Positions 17,534-26,185 of a stretch of 64,000 bases of DNA are shown here, piece after piece. Within the stretch, counting starts at the first letter, position 1. The number at the start of each line of letters is the position of its first letter. Origin of the DNA: Romeriopsis sp046049545 (lineage in GTDB: Bacteria > Cyanobacteriota > Cyanobacteriia > Leptolyngbyales > Leptolyngbyaceae). The notes beneath the pieces were generated by a model that made no database searches, had not been told where the DNA came from, and worked only from the letters and a program-made list of their open reading frames with translations. Location of the stretch: assembly GCA_046049545.1 (NCBI GenBank), contig JBJORF010000002.1:30554-94553 (forward strand). The letters run 5' to 3'. The translations under genes were made by a program, and so were the position numbers.

Positions 17534-18187
17534 ATGAGCCAAGCAACGACGCCAGCGGCGACTCTGCAACAACTGCAATGGCGCTACGCCACCAAGGTCT
17601 TTGACCCCGCCCAAAAAATCGCCGATGAAGCCTGGCATGTCCTGGAACAAAGCCTGGTGCTGTCGCCTTCTTCCTTTGGTTTGCAGCCCTGGAAATTCTT
17701 CGTGGTGCAAAATCCCGCAATCCGTCAGCAACTCCTCGACTTTTCCTGGAAACAAGCCCAGGTGGTGGATGCTTCCCATTTGGTCGTATTCGCCGTGCGG
17801 AAGGGGCTGAATGCGGCGGATGTCGATCGCTACATCGATCGCATGGCGACCGTGCAGGGCGTTCCGGCGGAAAATCTGGCGGGCTTTAGCGGTATGGTGA
17901 AGGGCTTTATGGAGAAGCCGCCCTACCCGCTGGATATGGATGGTTGGTGTACGCGTCAGGTCTATATTGCCCTGGGTCAGTTTATGACCGCCGCCTCGAT
18001 GATGGGAATCGATACTTCACCGCTGGAGGGTTTTGCACCGTCCAAGTATGACGAGGTGCTGAAGCTGGGTGAGCAGGGTTATGCGTCGGTGGTGGTCTGC
18101 TGTGCAGGCTATCGATCGGGCGATGACAAGTACGCCCAGAAGCCGAAGGTGCGCTATCCCACGGAAGAAGTCGTGCAATATATTTAA
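17534..18187 (+). CDS. Nitroreductase family NAD(P)H-dependent oxidoreductase
   Basis: FMN flavoprotein of 217 residues, matching the NfsB/YdgI-type nitroreductase length. The N-terminal FMN phosphate-binding region is RYATKVFDPAQKI, and the family segment LSPSSFGLQPWKFFVVQ covers residues about 42-58. The C-terminal FMN-binding loop is VVCCAGYRSGDDKY. Members reduce nitroaromatics, quinones or similar acceptors; the natural substrate is not predictable. It stands alone on the plus strand, and the hairpin downstream at 18221-18257 is shared with the convergent gene. Confidence 0.9.
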   Translation: MSQATTPAATLQQLQWRYATKVFDPAQKIADEAWHVLEQSLVLSPSSFGLQPWKFFVVQNPAIRQQLLDFSWKQAQVVDASHLVVFAVRKGLNAADVDRYIDRMATVQGVPAENLAGFSGMVKGFMEKPPYPLDMDGWCTRQVYIALGQFMTAASMMGIDTSPLEGFAPSKYDEVLKLGEQGYASVVVCCAGYRSGDDKYAQKPKVRYPTEEVVQYI

Positions 18188-18220
18188 TTCATTGCCCTGC
18201 CAAGCTGAAATTTGTGGCGT

Positions 18221-18257
18221 AAAAAATTCCCCCAGACCATGACCAGCCTGGGGGAAT
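18221..18257 (-). terminator. Terminator of the DUF1232 gene (possibly bidirectional)
   Basis: A 10-base perfect stem (18226-18235 with 18248-18257) around a 12-base loop. On the minus strand the hairpin is followed by six T (18221-18226 read in reverse), so it terminates the 18316-18624 gene. It also lies 33 bases after the nitroreductase stop. Confidence 0.8.
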
Positions 18258-18315
18258 ACTTGGAGAAACTCACGCTACAAATCTGTTCACTTAAGGCAAT
18301 GCGGTAGAGATCACG

Positions 18316-18624
18316 CTACTCAACTTCAACCGCGTTGACATCAACCATTTCCGTTGTTGCAGCGGTGTCGGCGGGGGCATCTTTTTTTTGCTTGGAAGCC
18401 GTGACCCGATCACGCAACACGCCCGTTAATTCTGTCGCCAACATGGTGATTACAACGACATCATCAATTTGACCAATGAACGGGAAAATGTCAGGAATCA
18501 AATCGATCGGGCTGAGCAGATAAACCAAAGTGCCTGCGATCACCCACCAACGGTACTTGGGATTGCTGACCAAGTTGCGATACCAGTTGTAGATCGATTC
18601 GAGGGAAAACGTGTTGTTTGCCAT
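18316..18624 (-). CDS. DUF1232 (YkvA-like) membrane protein
   Basis: A small protein of 102 residues with the DUF1232 signature LSPIDLIPDIFPFIGQIDD at about residues 41-59, preceded by a hydrophobic stretch (VIAGTLVYLL). The family is widespread and of unknown function, usually with one or two membrane-associated helices. The C-terminal 25 residues are acidic and low in complexity. A GAAGGAG-type ribosome site lies upstream of the ATG. It is monocistronic between a terminator and a gene-free stretch. Confidence 0.9.
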   Translation of the reverse strand: MANNTFSLESIYNWYRNLVSNPKYRWWVIAGTLVYLLSPIDLIPDIFPFIGQIDDVVVITMLATELTGVLRDRVTASKQKKDAPADTAATTEMVDVNAVEVE

Positions 18625-19105
18625 GACCGGAAAACTCCTTGAAGGAAAGTTAGTTGTGCAGTAGTTGCCGACTTGTGAGTTCCGGGGGCGGGGTACTGAT
18701 GGCGCTTGGCCTAGGCCGCTCTTGCGTTTCTCACACTGTTATCTTCGCAGAGGGAAATGGGTTTTCCCAGGGTTTTTTCGGGTGCTAACCGATGCGCAAA
18801 ATGGGGGCTAACCGAAGACCGAACTGCGGGCCGTAAAGGGTTTGGTGGGGTTTGCCGAAGGTATAGCGGGCCAGTGGTTCCTTGAACTTCGATTGTGCGA
18901 TGGGTGATGGGACGATCGCTAGTCATTGCCCTAGGGCATGTCATCAACTGAGCCAGATGACGACAGCAATACTGAATCAATCCCTCCAAAGAATGGGCGG
19001 ATAGGGGCAATTTAGCACTGAAGATTTCGCACTGAATTATTGTTTAATGACAATCGATGGCTCACGTTCAACATGGCGCTTATGAATGTTTTAGGCTCGA
19101 CTTGT
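18625..19105. other. Gene-free stretch of about 480 bases
   Basis: No supportable gene. A 99-codon minus-strand frame (18711-19010) has arginine/proline/serine-rich composition and no ribosome site, and I regard it as chance. The stretch holds the promoters of the DUF1232 gene and of the lipoprotein gene that starts near 19106. The palindrome CCTAGG occurs at 18710-18715 and a CCCTAGGG at 18931-18938; neither is diagnostic. Confidence 0.4.
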
Positions 19106-19588
19106 ATGCGTTTCTCGCTAGCGCTGTTGCCGATCGGCCTCACCAGTTGTCAGCTATTACCCACGCAAACCCGCACCGCACCATCACCCAGCCCAACGTC
19201 CCCCACCATTCCCGCGAGCCGTCAGGCCCAGGCTTATATCGGCGCGATGAACCGGAGTCAGCAGGCGGTGTTTCTGGAGAAAAGTGAATTTGCCGCCTCT
19301 CTAGCGGAACTGGAAATGAAACTGCAACCGGGAGCCTACACCTACAGCGTCAAGCCGCAATCCAGCACCCCAAAATCCGTCCTTCATCTCGCCACAACAA
19401 CCCAACCCGGCGAACCGAATTTCTTGGGACTGGTCTATGTCGTCACCGATGCGAATGATGAAACTGTTACCGTGAGCCAGATCTGCCAAACGACGGAACT
19501 GATCACCCCCGACATAAAATTCACCCCACCATCGACCCAAGAAACTGATCCAATTCCTTGTCCACCGGGTTTTGAAGTCAATCCCTAA
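19106..19588 (+). CDS. Pilin-like (GspG/H-type) domain lipoprotein
   Basis: A predicted exported lipoprotein of 160 residues. The signal peptide starts at the ATG at 19106 and ends in a lipobox LTSC, followed by a proline/threonine-rich linker. The rest matches the cyanobacterial 'type IV pilin-like G/H' domain by its opening, SRQAQAYIGAMNRSQQAVFLE, and by the YTYSVKPQ segment. Members of that family usually begin with a prepilin-type helix; here a lipobox takes its place. The frame opens at 19040, but the extra 22 residues are not signal-like. The function is unknown. Confidence 0.75.
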   Translation: MRFSLALLPIGLTSCQLLPTQTRTAPSPSPTSPTIPASRQAQAYIGAMNRSQQAVFLEKSEFAASLAELEMKLQPGAYTYSVKPQSSTPKSVLHLATTTQPGEPNFLGLVYVVTDANDETVTVSQICQTTELITPDIKFTPPSTQETDPIPCPPGFEVNP

Positions 19589-19594
19589 AACTGC

Positions 19595-19626
19595 AAAAGC
19601 CCCACCAGAAATGTTTCCAGCGGGGC
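19595..19626 (-). terminator. Terminator of the aminotransferase gene
   Basis: A GCCCC/GGGGC stem (19599-19603 with 19622-19626) with an inner GAAA/TTTC pairing. On the minus strand four T follow the hairpin. It lies between the convergent lipoprotein and aminotransferase genes and may serve both. Confidence 0.6.
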
Positions 19627-19649
19627 GATCGCATTCAATTCACAGCAAT

Positions 19650-20777
19650 TTAGAAAATCTCGTTCAAAACCGCTTCGAGTTTTTCCACCGTTCGATCGAC
19701 ATGCATCAGTTTATCGAGACCAAACAATCCGATCCGAAATGTCTGGAACCCCTCCGGTTCGCCGCATTTGAGCGGCACCCCAGCGGCGACTTGCAGCCCC
19801 GCCAGCATGAACTTTTTGCCGGATTGGATATCGGGATTATCGGTGTAGCTGACAACCACCCCCGGTGCTTCAAATCCCGACGCAGCGACGCTTTTCACGC
19901 CCTTCGATCGGAGTGCCGCCCGGACTTTATCACCGAGTTCTTGCTGGGCTTGGTGCGCTTTGGCGAAGCCGAAGGCGCCGGTTTCGTTGATCACGTCGCG
20001 GAATTGCGTCAGGCCGTCAGTGGGCAGGGTGGCGTGGTAGGCATGGCCGCCATTGAGGTATGCCTGCATGATTTGCCACCACTTTTTAAGGTCGCAGGCG
20101 AAACTGGTACTGGTGGTGCTTTCCATCCGCTCCAAGCCCAGTTCACTCAGCATCACCACCCCAGCGCAGGGCGTGCCGCTCCAGCCTTTCTGGGGGGCCG
20201 TGACTAGGACATCCACGCCGCAGGCTTGCATGTCGACCCAGATTGTCCCGGAAGCCACACAGTCCAGCACAAAAATCCCGCCGATGGCATGCACCGCATC
20301 AGTCACAGCTTTGATGTAGTCATTGGGGAGGATGATGCCCGCTGAGGTTTCGACGTGGGGGGCAAAGACGACATCGGGCTGTTCGGCTTGGATGGCGGCG
20401 ACGACTTCGGCGATCGGAGCAGGGGCGAAGGCGGCTTGGGGGCCATCTTCCACGGGCCGCGCAGTGATTATGCTACATTTCGCAGGGATATTGCCCGCTT
20501 CAAAGATTTGTGTCCAGCGAAAACTGAACCAGCCATTACGAATCACAAGGCAATTTTTTCCCGTGGCGAATTGACGGGCGACGGCTTCCATCCCGAACGT
20601 CCCGCCCCCCGGTACCAGCACGACCCCGGCGGCATTATAAACCTGCTTGAGGGAAGCCGAAATATCCCGCATCGCCGTCTGAAACCGCTGCGACATGTGG
20701 TTCAAAGAGCGATCGGTGTAGACCACGGAATATTCGAGTAGCCCATCGGGATCGATGTGGGGAAGTAAGCCAGCCAT
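19650..20777 (-). CDS. Class V aminotransferase (alanine-glyoxylate aminotransferase-like)
   Basis: PLP enzyme of 375 residues in the class V (AGAT/SerC/NifS fold) group. Visible features are the GGGTFGMEAVARQ cofactor-phosphate loop near residue 60, the Asp of VLDCVASGTIW that pairs with the pyridine nitrogen, and the Schiff-base Lys in TAPQKGWSG. The C-terminus carries RIGLFG. Members transaminate small amino acids, for example in photorespiratory glyoxylate metabolism; the substrate here is not decided. The ATG at 20777 was chosen because an AGAGGC ribosome site precedes it; 21 codons further upstream are open but not conserved-looking. Confidence 0.88.
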   Translation of the reverse strand: MAGLLPHIDPDGLLEYSVVYTDRSLNHMSQRFQTAMRDISASLKQVYNAAGVVLVPGGGTFGMEAVARQFATGKNCLVIRNGWFSFRWTQIFEAGNIPAKCSIITARPVEDGPQAAFAPAPIAEVVAAIQAEQPDVVFAPHVETSAGIILPNDYIKAVTDAVHAIGGIFVLDCVASGTIWVDMQACGVDVLVTAPQKGWSGTPCAGVVMLSELGLERMESTTSTSFACDLKKWWQIMQAYLNGGHAYHATLPTDGLTQFRDVINETGAFGFAKAHQAQQELGDKVRAALRSKGVKSVAASGFEAPGVVVSYTDNPDIQSGKKFMLAGLQVAAGVPLKCGEPEGFQTFRIGLFGLDKLMHVDRTVEKLEAVLNEIF

Positions 20778-20861
20778 GATTGCCTCTATCAACAAAAATC
20801 CTAGAATTATGCTGGGCTCACAGCAGCACCGCCATGCCACAGCATCATTTCAGTATAGCGT

Positions 20862-21944
20862 TTAGGCTGCGGTGAGGATTTGGCGAAACCAGGTTTCCAC
20901 CCGATCGGCCATGGCTTTGAGCGAATATTCGGCCTCGGTTTGGAAGCGGCAGGCGAGACGATCGATTTGGTCGAGGTCACGAATCGCATTGACCAAAGCG
21001 GGAACGGAGTCGGGTTCGACGAGCCAGCCAGTTTCGCCGTGGCGGACGATTTCGGCGGGGCCACCGCGCGCGTAGGCAATTACCGGAACCCCGCAGGCCA
21101 AGGCTTCGATCGCCACATTGCCAAAGGCTTCGACCCAGTGAGGAGTCATCAGGAGGCCCCGCGCTTGGCGCAGGTGAGTTTGCAATGCCGTCGTCTCGAT
21201 AAAGCCGCAATATTCGATCGGGGCAGTGGGATAGAGCGTTTGAATCTGCCGCCAATAGTCGCGGTCTTCCACTACACCGAAGATTTTTAGCTTGACGTTG
21301 GCCCGTTGTACCGCCGCCACCGCGTCCTGAAGCCCCTTCTCCGGGGCGATCCGGCCCACCCAAGCGAGATAATCTTCCGGGTCAGCGCAGAAGTCATACT
21401 GGGCCAAATCGAAGCCATTTTTCACGTTGCAGGCTTGGTCGGCCCAGGCGAAGGTCGCCGCTTGAGCCAGGCTGTGGACGGCAAGGCGATCGGGCGCATG
21501 ATTAGCAACCGCTTGAATCACCGCATCCATCGCGTCGGAAAGCGAACCCATACTGACCAGATGGGCGATCGGGGTGCGGAAAAACGGTGTCAAGTAGAAC
21601 GGGAGCCAATCGTAGGCAAAATTTAGCACCAGATCATAGTCATCTTGGTGGACGCGAGCATAGTCCCACATTGCCCCGAGGACAGACTGTGATGGCAGTT
21701 GGATGGGTGCATCGCGGGTTTGGCTTTGGGCGGTGGTTTGGCGATTGCCGGGACAGGTTATGAGATCAAAACCATCGATTGCTGAGCCTTCCGGTGCCAC
21801 GATCGTGATTTGGTGGCCATAGTTTGCCAGGGCTAACGCCAAGTTTTTCAGCGTCAGCTCCACCCCGCCTCCCAGTCCCGAACCCAATGGGCCAACGGGT
21901 GTGGAAACAAACATCAACCGCAATGGCTGCTCAAAGCAAGACAC
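20862..21944 (-). CDS. Glycosyltransferase family 4
   Basis: GT-B fold retaining glycosyltransferase of 360 residues. The acceptor-side domain starts with GGGVELTLKNLALALANYGHQI, typical of GT4. The donor domain starts with AWVGRIAPEKGL and contains the E-x7-E nucleotide-sugar motif (EAFGNVAIEALACG) near residue 275. No membrane helix is seen, so it is cytoplasmic or peripheral. The sugar and acceptor are unknown. It lies 84 bases upstream of the aminotransferase on the same strand; co-transcription is possible. Confidence 0.9.
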   Translation of the reverse strand: MSCFEQPLRLMFVSTPVGPLGSGLGGGVELTLKNLALALANYGHQITIVAPEGSAIDGFDLITCPGNRQTTAQSQTRDAPIQLPSQSVLGAMWDYARVHQDDYDLVLNFAYDWLPFYLTPFFRTPIAHLVSMGSLSDAMDAVIQAVANHAPDRLAVHSLAQAATFAWADQACNVKNGFDLAQYDFCADPEDYLAWVGRIAPEKGLQDAVAAVQRANVKLKIFGVVEDRDYWRQIQTLYPTAPIEYCGFIETTALQTHLRQARGLLMTPHWVEAFGNVAIEALACGVPVIAYARGGPAEIVRHGETGWLVEPDSVPALVNAIRDLDQIDRLACRFQTEAEYSLKAMADRVETWFRQILTAA

Positions 21945-22079
21945 GAGATAAAAGCCTAAGTTAGAACACCCAGTATCCTACTACAGCAATCCGAACTGAA
22001 ATGGGAAATATTGGAGGCCCCCAAACCCCAATACTGGGGCTGTGACTCTTCTCCAGTGTTGGGTAGAGAGCGAATCTGG

Positions 22080-23528
22080 CTATTCCGCAGCGGACAGGCG
22101 TTCCGGTGGTGTGACGGTGCTGGCGATCGCGATCAGATTCTCGTCCATGACCGGGGGGCGAATCCGGTTGAGCTGTTTCAAGGCCCAGTTGGCGGTATCG
22201 CGCACTTCGTCATCGGGGTCATCGATCGCGGTTTTCTGCACCATTTGACTGATTTGGGAAACCAGGTCGTAAAGTCGGGTCAGATCGCGAATCGCATTGC
22301 GGCGCACGTCGGGGCTGTCGTCCTGGAGCGAAATCGCCAGGGCTTTGCTCATGGGCTTAAGCGTCCGAGAACCGATTTCGGTCAGTGAGGACAAAATCAG
22401 GCTGCGTTGCTTCGAATCCGCTTCCAGCATCATGTCGACCAGCGGTTGCACAGCCCTTGTATCGCCCCATTGACCCAATTCCCAAATCGCCTTACGACGT
22501 TTAGTCGGATCGGGATTTTGAATTTCTTTCAGCAAACCTTCGACGACGCCGACTTGCGGTAGGCGCGCCGATCGGTTGGCTAGACCGGGCCGCATCGTCT
22601 GTGGGGTAATCACTTCAGCCGTGACGGGGCTGGGGGTAATTGTCGTGGCACGGCCGGTGGCCAGTTGACTGGTGTTGGGACGAGTGATGCTGGGACTGGG
22701 GGGCGGAGTCACGGGAGACGCGGTCACCACGACTGTAACGGCTGTCGCGGGTTCGATCACTGCGGGTTCAATCACTGCGGGTTCAATCACTGCGGGTTCG
22801 ACCATGTCGGCCACGATCGGCGATTCGATAACCGATTCCACGATCGGTTCGATGGTTGACTTGTTGGGGTTGCCGATCGCCGCAGTTGCCCCATCGCCTT
22901 CAGGGAAATCAACATCGGCAAAGGCCGCATCAATCTGCGCCATGTCCCACTGAATCCCATCAAATTCCGTGCCATCCAGGGGCTTATCGTCTAACGAGGC
23001 GATCGTCGCCGGGGTTTGCTCCAACTGTGCGCCCGCAAATTCTTGTAGATCGCGGGCAAATTCATCCAGCGATGACTGATCGACGGAAGCCGATTTAAGG
23101 CCGTAGAGTGACTCCTCAAGCGGACTGGGTGCGGCGGGTTCGAGGTCAGCTAGGGCACGATATTGACGAACCGCGTGATCAACCTGGGCTTCGGTTTGAC
23201 CCGATTGACGGCCCAGACGGTACAGCGCGATCGCACCGCCCAAGGTGCCGAGAACAGCCGCCCCAGTTCCAATCATCCAAGGCAGATTGGAACTGGGTTC
23301 GGCGGTGACTTTCCCGGTGGCGCTGGCGGGCTGACTGTCAGATTTTTGGGGGTCGGATTGCTTACTGTCAGACTTTTTACTGTCAGGCTTTTTACTGTCA
23401 GACTTTGCGGCTTCCGGTTTCGCCTTTGGCGCAGTTTGCGTGGCGATCACGGCCTCGCGACTGCCGTCGATTACACCGATCGCGGTGCATAAGATTAGGG
23501 GTAAGGATAGGAAACGCCGCATAAGCAC
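22080..23528 (-). CDS. Membrane-anchored HEAT-repeat protein with low-complexity linkers
   Basis: A 482-residue scaffold-like protein. Order: an N-terminal signal-like helix; a Lys/Ser/Asp repeat linker (about 35-70) from 15-base DNA repeats; a transmembrane helix (about 80-105, WMIGTGAAVLGTLGGAIALY); an acidic segment; a VIEPA pentapeptide repeat; and C-terminal HEAT repeats (about 330-460) with units such as RRKAIWELGQWGDTRAVQPL. HEAT repeats usually mediate protein contacts. The frame starts with GTG at 23528, with an ATG two codons on. The upstream EamA gene ends 2 bases before it, so they are an operon. Confidence 0.85.
   Translation of the reverse strand: MLMRRFLSLPLILCTAIGVIDGSREAVIATQTAPKAKPEAAKSDSKKPDSKKSDSKQSDPQKSDSQPASATGKVTAEPSSNLPWMIGTGAAVLGTLGGAIALYRLGRQSGQTEAQVDHAVRQYRALADLEPAAPSPLEESLYGLKSASVDQSSLDEFARDLQEFAGAQLEQTPATIASLDDKPLDGTEFDGIQWDMAQIDAAFADVDFPEGDGATAAIGNPNKSTIEPIVESVIESPIVADMVEPAVIEPAVIEPAVIEPATAVTVVVTASPVTPPPSPSITRPNTSQLATGRATTITPSPVTAEVITPQTMRPGLANRSARLPQVGVVEGLLKEIQNPDPTKRRKAIWELGQWGDTRAVQPLVDMMLEADSKQRSLILSSLTEIGSRTLKPMSKALAISLQDDSPDVRRNAIRDLTRLYDLVSQISQMVQKTAIDDPDDEVRDTANWALKQLNRIRPPVMDENLIAIASTVTPPERLSAAE
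22750..22794. repeat. 15-base coding tandem repeat (VIEPA units)
   Basis: Three copies of GGTTCRATCACTGCG at 22750-22764, 22765-22779 and 22780-22794, followed by a degenerate fourth. On the minus strand they encode Val-Ile-Glu-Pro-Ala pentapeptides within the HEAT-repeat protein. The second and third copies are identical, pointing to recent in-frame expansion. Confidence 0.9.
23361..23405. repeat. 15-base coding tandem repeat (Lys/Ser/Asp linker)
   Basis: The core TACTGTCAG recurs with a 15-base period at 23363, 23378 and 23393. It encodes the SDSKK/PDSKK-type linker of the HEAT-repeat protein on the minus strand. This is a second, independent in-frame expansion in the same gene. Confidence 0.85.
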
Positions 23529-23530
23529 GG

Positions 23531-24598
23531 TTACGGTAAGGGTTGGGGGACTTTGGGCTCCGGTGCCTTTTCAGTATTCCCGGTTACTTCCGAAAGTTGC
23601 GAAGTTGGGGAAGAAATCGGGGAATTTTCGGTTGAGGGCTGGCCCTGAAGCCGATCGCGCTGGTTGATCAGGTAAATGCTCGCCAACGTCAGCAGCACCC
23701 CGACCGATTGAATGGTGGTTAAAGTTTCCGCCAAGAACAGATTGCCAAACAACAGCGCAAACACGGGCGTGAGGAACGTCAGCGCACTCAAACTGGTCAA
23801 ACTCCCACTGGCGGCAAAGTCGAAAAACAACCCATAGGCGATCGCACTGCCAAATACCGTTGAATAGAGTAATGCTGCCCAATCAAATCCTTGAAGCTGT
23901 TGCCATTGCTGCGTTTCCCCGATCGCACTGGCGATGACCAACGGAATGCTGCCCAAAATCATGTGCCAGCCCGTTGCCACCACTGGGTCAACCCGTCGAC
24001 TGACATAGCGCGAAATCACCGTCCCGAAGGCCATCGACAGCGCCGCTAACAGCATCAGCCATTGGCCGTTATCGAACAACGCCGTGAGGCGTTCGACCCA
24101 ATCGATCGTGGCCAGATCCGGCCAATGGCCCGCCAGCAGATTATTCAATAGCGCTTCCGGCAACCCCAATAGGCTGATGCCGCCAACTCCCACCAATAGC
24201 CCAATCCAACCCACCCAGCCAATCCGCTCTTGAAACAACCAAGCCGCTAACAGCGCCACAGCCAAAGGCTGCGAATCAATCATGACCGAGCCGAGTCCCG
24301 CATCAGTCCGCACTAACCCCTGGGCGAGAAAGCCTTGAAATAGCGTGCCATCGATCAACGCAAACAGCCCAATCCAAGCCCAAGCCTGCCAACTGCTAGG
24401 CGATCGGCGGCCCGTTGACCAGGCCCACAGTAAAACCAGAATCCCAGCAGGCAAAAGCCGCGTCGCCGCCAAGAAGAACGGTGTGGTGTGGCCGATCGTC
24501 CCTTTCATCGCTACCATCGCCGTCCCCCAGAGCAAAAACGGCGCAATCAGGAGCGGCGAAAACCCGGATTTGACGGAAGCAGGGGTAGACAGACGCAT
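23531..24598 (-). CDS. EamA (DMT superfamily) transporter
   Basis: Inner-membrane transporter of 355 residues in the drug/metabolite (RhaT/EamA) family, which has ten helices in two EamA repeats. The first repeat starts near residue 14 (LLIAPFLLWGTAMVAMKG), the second near 180 (WLMLLAALSMAFGTVISRYV), separated by an unusual 25-residue loop. A 45-residue Ser/Pro-rich cytoplasmic tail follows. The frame is open to 25201, but that extension runs antisense to sppA, so the start is the ATG at 24598. It is divergent from sppA and in operon with the HEAT-repeat gene. The substrate is unknown. Confidence 0.9.
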   Translation of the reverse strand: MRLSTPASVKSGFSPLLIAPFLLWGTAMVAMKGTIGHTTPFFLAATRLLPAGILVLLWAWSTGRRSPSSWQAWAWIGLFALIDGTLFQGFLAQGLVRTDAGLGSVMIDSQPLAVALLAAWLFQERIGWVGWIGLLVGVGGISLLGLPEALLNNLLAGHWPDLATIDWVERLTALFDNGQWLMLLAALSMAFGTVISRYVSRRVDPVVATGWHMILGSIPLVIASAIGETQQWQQLQGFDWAALLYSTVFGSAIAYGLFFDFAASGSLTSLSALTFLTPVFALLFGNLFLAETLTTIQSVGVLLTLASIYLINQRDRLQGQPSTENSPISSPTSQLSEVTGNTEKAPEPKVPQPLP

Positions 24599-24736
24599 AA
24601 GTGGCAGGCAGACGAAGGTGGGACAAGAACGGGAGACGCAGGGGATTTTCCGGTCGGTCGGCCAGGAAAGTCTTACTATTAAGGATAAGGCAATTATATT
24701 GAGTTCTGTTAAGCAACGGGGTAAGAATTCGTCGTT

Positions 24737-25591
24737 ATGATCTGGTTCATTAAGCCGAAGAAACGCAAAAAGATTGCCCGGATTGCGGTGCAGGGCGCGA
24801 TCGCCCAGGGCACACGCAAGCGGCTGCTCGAAGCCTTCAAGCAAATTGAAGAACGCCAATTTCCCGCCCTGTTGCTCCGGATTGACAGTCCCGGCGGTAC
24901 GGTCGCCGATTCCCACGAGATCTATTGCGCCCTGAAACAGTTGCAGCAAAAGATGCAGATCGTGGCGAGCTTTGGCAATATTTCGGCATCGGGTGGCGTT
25001 TACATCAGTATGGGGGCCCACAAGATTGTCACGAACCCCGGCACCATCACCGGCAGCATCGGCGTGATCCTGCGCGGCAATAACCTGGAAAAGCTGCTCG
25101 ATCGGGTCGGCGTGTCGTTCAAAGTGATCAAGTCTGGCCCGTACAAAGACATTCTCTCCTTCGATCGTGAACTCTCCCCTGAAGAGCAGGTGATTCTCCA
25201 AGACTTAATTGACAGTACTTACAACCAATTCACGGGCATCATTGCCGAGAATCGCAATCTGCCGATCGCGCAGGTGCGATCGTTCGCGGACGGGCGGATT
25301 TTCTCGGGGGAGCAGGCATTGGCGCTGGGGACCGTCGATCGACTGGGAACAGAAGAAGATGCGCGCCGTTGGGTGGCGGAACTAGCCGGACTCGACCCGG
25401 ACAAAGCCAAAGTTGAAAACTTCGAGGAACCCAAAGCCTTGCTCAATCGGGTCACAGGGAGCCAGTTACGCGGCGGTGATCGGGGTTTCATCACCGATTT
25501 ACTGTCCAATCCTGGTTTGGCCCGTGGCTTGACGCAATTGGAGTTTGAGTTAGAGACCCAGGGCTTGCCGCTTTGGTTGTATCGGCCTTAG
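24737..25591 (+). CDS. sppA: Signal peptide peptidase SppA (short form)
   Basis: Serine protease of the SppA 36K type, degrading cleaved signal peptides. The 284-residue product has the ClpP-like crotonase core with LLRIDSPGGTVADS at about residues 46-59. The nucleophile Ser is in NISASGGVYIS (near 90) and the catalytic Lys in SGPYKDI (near 140). It lacks the N-terminal membrane helix common in SppA; the start MIWFIKPKKRKKIARIA is only briefly hydrophobic, so it may be peripheral. It is divergent from the EamA gene. Confidence 0.92.
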   Translation: MIWFIKPKKRKKIARIAVQGAIAQGTRKRLLEAFKQIEERQFPALLLRIDSPGGTVADSHEIYCALKQLQQKMQIVASFGNISASGGVYISMGAHKIVTNPGTITGSIGVILRGNNLEKLLDRVGVSFKVIKSGPYKDILSFDRELSPEEQVILQDLIDSTYNQFTGIIAENRNLPIAQVRSFADGRIFSGEQALALGTVDRLGTEEDARRWVAELAGLDPDKAKVENFEEPKALLNRVTGSQLRGGDRGFITDLLSNPGLARGLTQLEFELETQGLPLWLYRP

Positions 25592-25688
25592 GTTCTGGGT
25601 CGCATCAGCCGAAGCCGCTGTGTCGCTCGTCACCATTCACCGTCCCTGATACAATGCAACAATTGAATCGCAAGAAGGACAGAAAAGC

Positions 25689-26072
25689 GTGGGTTGGCGA
25701 GTTCGAGCAATTCGAGGCGCAACGACAGTCCCGACTAACTCGGTCGAAGACGTTGCCCTGGCCGTGACGGAAATGTTAGATCACGTTGAGCGGCATAATG
25801 CGCTGGACTTGGCGGAGATTGTTAGTGTGACATTTTCGGTCACGGCGGATCTTGATGCGATTTTTCCAGCGGCGATCGCGCGGAAGCGATCGGGTTGGGA
25901 AGCCGTACCCCTGCTGGATGTCCAGCAAATGTCCGTGAACGGCAGTTTGCCCCGATGCATTCGACTGCTGATTCACTTCAACACGCCTGACCCGGATGTG
26001 GTGATTACCCATGCTTATCTGCGGGGTGCCCAGGCATTGCGGCCCGATTTGGTCGCCGCGTCCGATGTCTAG
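25689..26072 (+). CDS. aroH: Chorismate mutase, AroH type
   Basis: Converts chorismate to prephenate for phenylalanine and tyrosine synthesis. The 127-residue product is the trimeric AroH-class length. It begins with the family motif VRAIRGATTV (catalytic Arg), and carries VTFSVTADLDAIFPA (E/T-site region) and the C-terminal HAYLRGAQALRPDL with the second catalytic Arg. The start is GTG at 25689, supported by AAGGAC upstream; the first residues are Met-Gly-Trp. It lies 97 bases after sppA on the same strand. Confidence 0.94.
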   Translation: MGWRVRAIRGATTVPTNSVEDVALAVTEMLDHVERHNALDLAEIVSVTFSVTADLDAIFPAAIARKRSGWEAVPLLDVQQMSVNGSLPRCIRLLIHFNTPDPDVVITHAYLRGAQALRPDLVAASDV

Positions 26073-26185
26073 CCGGGGGCGGAGTCAGGAGGCTTTGGCG
26101 ATCGCAGAGGCTTTAGCGATCGCAGAGGTTGCCGAATGGCAATTTTAGGGAATACAAAGTGAATGTTTTCCTCAGACTAGATTTT

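Noticed and set aside
18711..19010. 99-codon minus-strand frame in the gap before the lipoprotein gene
   Set aside because: No ribosome site, Arg/Pro/Ser-rich, no resemblance to any family I know.
24599..25201. Long N-terminal extension of the EamA transporter frame
   Set aside because: The extra 201 codons run antisense to sppA and lack membrane character; the ATG at 24598 begins the transporter properly.
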